A stretch of DNA of 64,000 nucleotides from Geminicoccaceae bacterium (GTDB taxonomy: Bacteria; Pseudomonadota; Alphaproteobacteria; Geminicoccales; Geminicoccaceae), in assembly GCA_028285265.1 (NCBI GenBank), contig JANQPX010000034.1:1-64000 (forward strand). The letters are read 5' to 3'. A program made the position numbers and the translations under genes. Every line of letters begins with the position of its first letter. Position 1 is the first letter of the stretch. Shown piece by piece: positions 59,495 through 64,000 of the stretch. The notes under the pieces are model-generated. The model was not told the DNA's origin, ran no database searches, and worked only from the letters and a program-made list of their open reading frames with translations.

Positions 59495-60568
59495 ATGGGG
59501 CTCGTCTATGTTGACGTGACGGCAGAGCATATCCCGGCCATCCGGAAGCTGCTGCTACGCTACTGGGAGCGTAATTGGACTAACGATGTTGCTGACCGCT
59601 TTTTGCAATGGCGGGTCTTGGAACGGCCTGAATGGGACGCGGTTGCCGCGTTCGATGGCGATGACTGTGTCGCGCTTATCGACTCCTTTATCCGACCTTA
59701 CTTCCTAGCCGGTCAACCTGTTCGGGTTCGGGAGACATGCGACTGGATATGCCTGCCGAACTACCGGCCATTTGTGGGCCTACGCGTGCTACAATCCATG
59801 ATGAAGAGGCCGGAGCCGATCATCACCACAACTTCGTCAGAAGCCAACAATACTTTGCTCACTGGTCTAAAATGGCGAACCGTGGGCGACCTGCAGCAAT
59901 GCGTCTTCCCGATCGGAGCAGGAGCGATCGTCAAGAGTGCGGCGCAGCGGCTTAACCGAGAACTTGGTGCCGTACCCACATTCACAGGGCGCCTGTTACC
60001 CTTTCGCTTCCGCAAACCGAGCCGGATCTCGTCGCCCGAGCAAGCCGCGTCCTTCTCCGAAATCCAAACAACCGAGGCATGGCCCGACACCGCCCCCCCG
60101 AATGACGCCTTTGCCCTTTGTGCTCTGGCCGATGAACGGGACGTCGAATGGCTGCGTCAAGCGCCCGATGGTGAGGGCGAGTTTCTCTGGTTGTTGTTCA
60201 GGATCGGCGACGAGCCGGTCGGCTTGTCCCTAAGTCGCCTCTACCAAGAAGGTCCCTATCGCGGCGCAAAACTGCTTCATCTCCAATCCAAAAGGCACGA
60301 TCGCGAAACCTATGCCTGGCTTGCCAGCGCGACCTCGCATCAGCTTGCTGAACGTGGTGCCCATTGGATCGATGCGCGCTTCAGCAGCGACATCGTCTTG
60401 AGCGCACTCGACGATGTTGGTTTCATGAGGATGAGCTCGTGGCCCGTCTATTGGTGGTCGAACGATCGCTCTGATCTCGACGGCGACATCCTGGCGAGCG
60501 GCATGCGTGGCGTTGAGGGACTGATGCCCTACCCCTATCTGTCAGAAACGGTGCTGCATGCGGCATGA
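59495..60568 (+). CDS. Tandem GNAT-like acyltransferase of the carrier-protein operon
   Basis: A 357-residue protein that reads as two GNAT-like halves, the first around residues 1-160 and the second around 205-330. The first has VDVTAEHIPAIRKLLLRYWERNW and IITTTSSEANNTLLTGLKW; the second has LWLLFRIGDEPVGLSLSRLY and SHQLAERGAHWIDARFSSD, then ALDDVGFMRMSSWPVYWW. No clear pyrophosphate-loop Q/RxxGxG/A is seen, so the acyl donor may be the carrier-bound amino acid rather than CoA. Ribosome site GAGGAACC. Last gene of the four-gene operon. Confidence 0.65.
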   Translation: MGLVYVDVTAEHIPAIRKLLLRYWERNWTNDVADRFLQWRVLERPEWDAVAAFDGDDCVALIDSFIRPYFLAGQPVRVRETCDWICLPNYRPFVGLRVLQSMMKRPEPIITTTSSEANNTLLTGLKWRTVGDLQQCVFPIGAGAIVKSAAQRLNRELGAVPTFTGRLLPFRFRKPSRISSPEQAASFSEIQTTEAWPDTAPPNDAFALCALADERDVEWLRQAPDGEGEFLWLLFRIGDEPVGLSLSRLYQEGPYRGAKLLHLQSKRHDRETYAWLASATSHQLAERGAHWIDARFSSDIVLSALDDVGFMRMSSWPVYWWSNDRSDLDGDILASGMRGVEGLMPYPYLSETVLHAA

Positions 60569-60656
60569 TGGGATCCTAAGACTCGTATCATTCACCTGAA
60601 CGCTTTCGCCGAGCCAGAGCACTGGATACAGACACGAACGCTACCATCAGGCCCAA

Positions 60657-61604
60657 TCAAGCTGCATGCGTTCCGAGCGAGTCGAAGCACCCACCAGCGC
60701 GAAGAAGATCCTCTGGCGACAGAATAACGCCGCCTTCCAGGATTCGCTTGATCAGCAGCCATTCATCACCCGTCGCCACCTCGAGAGCCCCCGCCTCGCC
60801 ACGCGCCAGCGTGCCAGGTGCCTCATGGCAACATCGCCCCGTCCTTTCCGCCTTAACGACATGCAACGAACGACCGCTCAACGTTGTCTTGGGATGGCCC
60901 CAGGGTGACGGCATGGGATGGTAATCGGCAGCCCTGATAAACGCATCGAGCCGCATCGCCGGTTGGCCCCAGTCGATGATGCCACCAAAGGGGACGTCGC
61001 CCCTTTTGTAGAGAACGCGCTTCCCATCACCCTGCGGCCGAGACGGAATCGCGGCCTGGTCTTCCAGGGCGGCCGTCATCAAGTAACTGACAAGTGGCAC
61101 ACCGAGACGCGTACATTGCATGCTGCAGCTAAGGCCGGTCGCTCTTTGATCAAGATCGAACCAGGCATCAAAGGCAATAGGTCCGGTATCAACGCCACCC
61201 GTCATCCAATGCAGGGTCACTGCATGGCGTTCTTCGCCGTTGAAGATGGCCCAGCTCGGCGCATTCAATCCCGCATAGCCCGGTAGTGGCCCTGGGTGGA
61301 GATTGAAGCTGCCGATACGCGGGGCTCTGACCACGTCCTCATGGACGATGTGGAGCGAGTGCACGTTGATCAGCATGTCGACGCACTCGTCTTGTAACCA
61401 CGTGGCAAAGGCGGGGTCACGAACCTGCTTGGCAGGCAACAAAATAGAACCCAACGTGGTCGCAACATCGGCGACAACTACGCCGCGCTGCGTGCCACTC
61501 GCTGCACTGCTGAGCACGGCGACAAGCTCAACCCCTTCCCGCTCAGCAATCAAACGCAAGGCCTTCACACCTGCCGCCTCTTCAGCGGCCAGCACGACTC
61601 TCAC
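60657..61604 (-). CDS. Formyltransferase-family enzyme (Fmt/ArnA-like)
   Basis: A 315-residue 10-formyl-tetrahydrofolate-dependent formyltransferase: INVHSLHIVHEDV, SFNLHPGPLPGYAGLNAPSWAI (Asn-His catalytic pair), WMTGGVDTGPIAFDAWF (catalytic Asp). C-terminal part resembles the OB-like domain of Fmt. GTG start. Not the housekeeping methionyl-tRNA enzyme by context: it is next to, and convergent with, the carrier-protein operon, so it probably N-formylates a small molecule such as a modified amino acid or nucleotide sugar. Confidence 0.88.
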   Translation of the reverse strand: MRVVLAAEEAAGVKALRLIAEREGVELVAVLSSAASGTQRGVVVADVATTLGSILLPAKQVRDPAFATWLQDECVDMLINVHSLHIVHEDVVRAPRIGSFNLHPGPLPGYAGLNAPSWAIFNGEERHAVTLHWMTGGVDTGPIAFDAWFDLDQRATGLSCSMQCTRLGVPLVSYLMTAALEDQAAIPSRPQGDGKRVLYKRGDVPFGGIIDWGQPAMRLDAFIRAADYHPMPSPWGHPKTTLSGRSLHVVKAERTGRCCHEAPGTLARGEAGALEVATGDEWLLIKRILEGGVILSPEDLLRAGGCFDSLGTHAA

Positions 61605-62037
61605 AACACGACCACGGCTGATCGGTCGACCCTAGCCGGCCTAAACGTGAATGGAGGAAAGCGCTTGGCAACATCCAAGATACTCAACATGGCATCTGAC
61701 TTTCTAGGCATTGGTCTTGTTGAACTGCGTGACCCTGCTCCACTTCGAGACACACATCGATACGATCGTTAAGTGTAAAAAACATCAATTTCAAGTTGAA
61801 TATTGACACAAGATTCGAGGTGCCGGATTCGGCAACATGAACGTCGCTGCCCCATCCTCCCTAGGGGTCCTGAATTCTCGTAGCCTAAGGTCAGGATTGT
61901 TTTCTGCGTCCGGAGGTCGTCGGGTCATTGATCTGCATCATCACGCCCGCCCTTTCTCCCGGTTAGTCTCGCTCGAGCTGGGCGGCGTGTCGCTCATCGG
62001 AGTCCGGCACGATCTTTGTCCTGACGGGAGGTCTTTG
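61605..62037. other. Divergent intergenic region
   Basis: 432 bp between the formyltransferase and the beta-hydroxyacid dehydrogenase. A TTGACA lies at 61803-61808 but no good -10 is at 17 bp. An open frame without ribosome site runs from 61837 into the dehydrogenase and is ignored. AT-rich around 61770-61810. Confidence 0.35.
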
Positions 62038-62919
62038 ATGACAGTTGTCGCCTGTATCGGATTGGGCCAAATGGGCCTTGGCATAGCAACGAGATTGCTT
62101 AGCGCCGGGCATGAGGTCTCCGTCTACGATCCGGCCGCCGGATCAGCTGATGCCTTGAGTACTATGGGCGCTGTACATGCCTCCAACCCACGCGATGCCT
62201 GTACCGACGCCGAAGCCATCCTTGCCGTCGTTCGCGACGATCACGTTTCGCGTGCTGTTTGGCTGGGTGACGACGGTGTCCTCGCCGCCGATCTTGGAGA
62301 TCGTGCGCTCGCGCTCGAATGCTCAACGCTCAGCTATGGCTGGGTCATGGCGTGGGCGAAGGAGATGCAGCAACACGGGCTGCGGCCGATTGACTGCACC
62401 GTGACAGGCATGCCCGATGCCACCGTTGCTGGAGCTCTCGTGCTCAATGTCGGCGCAGCAGCCGATGACTTGGAGATAGCGAGTCCGCTGCTCAACGATA
62501 TCGCAGAAGTCATCTTCCATCTCGGCCCTACTGGAAGCGGCACCGCGTACAAGCTCACCGCAAACCTGCTGGCATCGGTACAACTCGTCGGCGTTGCTGA
62601 ATCCCTTGCAGTCGCTGAAGGCTTAGGCCTGGATCTCGATCGTGTCATTCAAGCCTTGGCCAAGGACCCGGCGGCAAGTCGGCTCGCGACCGACAATCTT
62701 CGACGCATGGCTGATGATCACCATGATCGGGATCTGACATTTCCGGTGAGCCTCCGACGAAAGGACACCGCCTATGGCTTGGCCCTCGCCCAGCAGGCCG
62801 GCATCAATGTCCCCTTTGCTACAGCAGCGCTTGCAGCTCTAGATAAGCTCAAAGAACGTGGCTGGGACGATCTCAATGAGAGCAAGATCTTCGATCTCTT
62901 TCGTCGTCATGAGCCATAA
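62038..62919 (+). CDS. NAD-dependent beta-hydroxyacid dehydrogenase (HIBADH family)
   Basis: A 293-residue beta-hydroxyacid dehydrogenase of the 3-hydroxyisobutyrate group. Rossmann start VACIGLGQMGLGIATRLLSAGHEVSVYD, substrate-loop region DCTVTGMPDATVAGAL (family DAPVSGG-type, here changed), and GPTGSGTAYKLTANLL with the catalytic Lys. Start after GGGAGGTCTTTG. Next to the formyltransferase; may complete the carrier-protein pathway or be independent. Confidence 0.88.
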   Translation: MTVVACIGLGQMGLGIATRLLSAGHEVSVYDPAAGSADALSTMGAVHASNPRDACTDAEAILAVVRDDHVSRAVWLGDDGVLAADLGDRALALECSTLSYGWVMAWAKEMQQHGLRPIDCTVTGMPDATVAGALVLNVGAAADDLEIASPLLNDIAEVIFHLGPTGSGTAYKLTANLLASVQLVGVAESLAVAEGLGLDLDRVIQALAKDPAASRLATDNLRRMADDHHDRDLTFPVSLRRKDTAYGLALAQQAGINVPFATAALAALDKLKERGWDDLNESKIFDLFRRHEP

Positions 62920-62959
62920 AGACGATCGGAGCATGCAACATCCCTCAAGTTGACGACGC

Positions 62960-63212
62960 CGGCCTTACATAAAGCTAGGCGACACCGAGAACGGGTGATG
63001 CAGCGCTTCAAATCACCGCGTCTTGCGCAAGGGTTTTGCGCATGACCAGATCAACACGCTGTTTCGTCCGCACCGCCATCACCTCTCCATAGCCAGTTAT
63101 CGTCACGCTAGAAACGACGCTTTCGATCTTTGGAATGACGTCGCCAACGATTTCGTCGGCGTCTAGAATCCGACAGACCGGCGAGATATGAGCTCGAACC
63201 AAAACAAGACGG
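62960..63212 (+). pseudogene. IS6-type transposase 3' relic, copy C
   Basis: Encodes the decayed C-terminus of an IS6-type transposase: MQRFKSPRLAQGF, a frame change near 63040 (four bases shorter than copy A), then HDQINTLFRPHRHHLSIASYRHARNDAFDLWNDV. Similarity to copy A (13900-14205) extends past the stop, including GACAGACCGGCGAGA. The antisense open frame here is a shadow of this relic. Confidence 0.72.
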
Positions 63213-63328
63213 GACTGCCCTCGCAGCTGTCGGTTTGCGGCTGATCGTCGAGCGAGCAAGATGGCCACGATCGGAGTAGGTGGACGAACGTTATCCCCTT
63301 CGATCTGCCAATCCTCTATCATGACGAG
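63213..63328. other. Short intergenic stretch
   Basis: Between the IS6 relic and the end of the YbdK-type gene. Nothing recognised. Confidence 0.3.
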
Positions 63329-64000
63329 TCAAAGGCCCGAGGCCGTTTCCTTTATCAGGAGGTCGACGACGCTGCGAAGCGCCACACGCTCGTCCTTGCC
63401 GGCACCCTTGCTGTCATTCCAATGGGCAAGCTGTCGATGCGCACTGGTGCCGCGTTTGATGATCGTCCGCCCATGTTCAACCTCCGAGACGCAATCAAAA
63501 TGCTCGGCGTCCTCTCTGATCAGCTTTAGGACTTCCTCGAATAACGTCGCATAGGGCACGATCCGCCGCTTGCCGAAGTCGATGAGGCCCTCGTCGATGC
63601 CATATCGCTGAGCGCGCCAGACATTTTCTGCGACCATGAACCGATCATAGCCGCGCCAGCGCTGGTTGTCTTGGTGTAGGCGCCAGAGCATGCGTAGGAG
63701 GCAGCGGAAGAGTGCTGCAAGACAAATCGTGTCCTCAAGGCGCGTGCAGATGTCGGTCATCCGCAATTCGAGCGTTGGAAACTGTGCACTCGGACGGACG
63801 TCCCACCAGATCTTCGACGTGTCGTCGATGACGCCGGTCTCGATAAGCGTGCCGACCGTACGCTGGTATTCGCCAAAGCTCCGGAAACTGGGCGGCAAGC
63901 CGGTCCTCGGCAACTCCTTCCAGACAGCCATGCGATAGGACCTAAGACCGGTGTTCTGCCCCTGCCAAAACGGCGACGATGTGCTTAACGCCAGGAGGTG
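63329..64000 (-). CDS. YbdK-type carboxylate-amine ligase (GCS2 family), 3' part
   Basis: C-terminal part, at least 223 residues, of a glutamate-cysteine-ligase-like (GCS2) carboxylate-amine ligase; the gene continues beyond the window edge. The open frame from base 64000 reads HLLALSTSSPFWQGQNTGLRSYR, matching the YbdK active-site region. Further in are WWDVRPSAQFPTLELRMTD and the DLLIKETASGL end. YbdK enzymes join glutamate and cysteine or related substrates weakly, often of unclear role. Confidence 0.88.
   Translation of the reverse strand, partial: HLLALSTSSPFWQGQNTGLRSYRMAVWKELPRTGLPPSFRSFGEYQRTVGTLIETGVIDDTSKIWWDVRPSAQFPTLELRMTDICTRLEDTICLAALFRCLLRMLWRLHQDNQRWRGYDRFMVAENVWRAQRYGIDEGLIDFGKRRIVPYATLFEEVLKLIREDAEHFDCVSEVEHGRTIIKRGTSAHRQLAHWNDSKGAGKDERVALRSVVDLLIKETASGL

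Noticed and set aside
61837..62037. An N-terminal extension of the beta-hydroxyacid dehydrogenase
   Set aside because: The frame is open but GGGAGG stands just before ATG 62038, where the Rossmann fold begins.
63008..63322. A 104-residue minus-strand frame, similar to one at 14006-14260
   Set aside because: The similarity is explained by the antisense of the same transposase end on the plus strand, which matches a known family.
1..64000. tRNA, rRNA, CRISPR arrays, riboswitches
   Set aside because: Looked for but not seen; no cloverleaf, repeat-spacer pattern or conserved leader stood out by eye.

Overview
The window looks like chromosomal DNA of a free-living alphaproteobacterium, probably of the Rhizobiales/Rhodospirillales type. 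The evidence is a moderately high GC content, very many solute-binding-protein transporters (one ABC, two complete TRAP, two complete TTT), a molybdenum hydroxylase, LysR/DeoR regulators, and short ATGA or TGATG overlaps between operon genes. No rRNA, tRNA or CRISPR array was seen, and genus cannot be told from this sequence.

Layout: (1) 0.4-3.5 kb holds two orphan membrane or exported proteins; one is bracketed by a direct repeat of about 150 bp. (2) 3.6-10.2 kb is a sugar operon: DeoR repressor, divergent ADP-dependent sugar kinase-like gene, LacD-type bisphosphate aldolase, and an ABC sugar importer without its own ATPase. A shared motif upstream of both transcription units looks like the DeoR operator. 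(3) 10.2-16.3 kb is a scarred region: an IS5-family transposase relic that has eaten into an alpha/beta hydrolase, two IS6-type transposase relics, and a few small standalone genes (RidA with LysR, GNAT, excalibur protein, DUF4336, DUF2459). (4) 16.3-30.3 kb holds two paralogous TRAP transporters with a CE4 deacetylase, a three-subunit molybdenum hydroxylase, a zinc alcohol dehydrogenase, a peroxiredoxin and OsmC proteins. (5) 30.3-41.3 kb, all on the minus strand, is a long run with two TTT transporters, a DctP-like protein without signal peptide, a Gfo/Idh/MocA dehydrogenase, an AhpD-like protein and a luciferase-like monooxygenase. (6) 41.4-47.2 kb has a LysR regulator, a flavin reductase, two more Gfo/Idh/MocA dehydrogenases, a 3-hydroxyisobutyrate dehydrogenase-like enzyme, a quinone oxidoreductase and a DUF1330 protein. 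Regions 4-6 read as a catabolic island: import of organic acids or oxidised sugars, then flavin- and NAD-dependent oxidation.

(7) 47.7-52.9 kb carries two large divergent genes. One encodes a subtilisin domain plus a V8/trypsin-like domain in a single chain; the other a papain-like cysteine protease plus an alpha/beta hydrolase. Neither has a visible signal peptide. This pair is the strongest candidate for an undescribed system. (8) 54.1-56.1 kb has a GAF-adenylate cyclase and a cytochrome c. (9) 56.5-62.9 kb is a compact carrier-protein pathway: luciferase-like monooxygenase, standalone adenylation enzyme, carrier protein and tandem-GNAT-like protein in one operon, with a formyltransferase and a beta-hydroxyacid dehydrogenase beside it. 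This is a likely small-molecule (modified amino acid) pathway. (10) The window ends in a third IS6 relic and the 3' part of a YbdK-type carboxylate-amine ligase.
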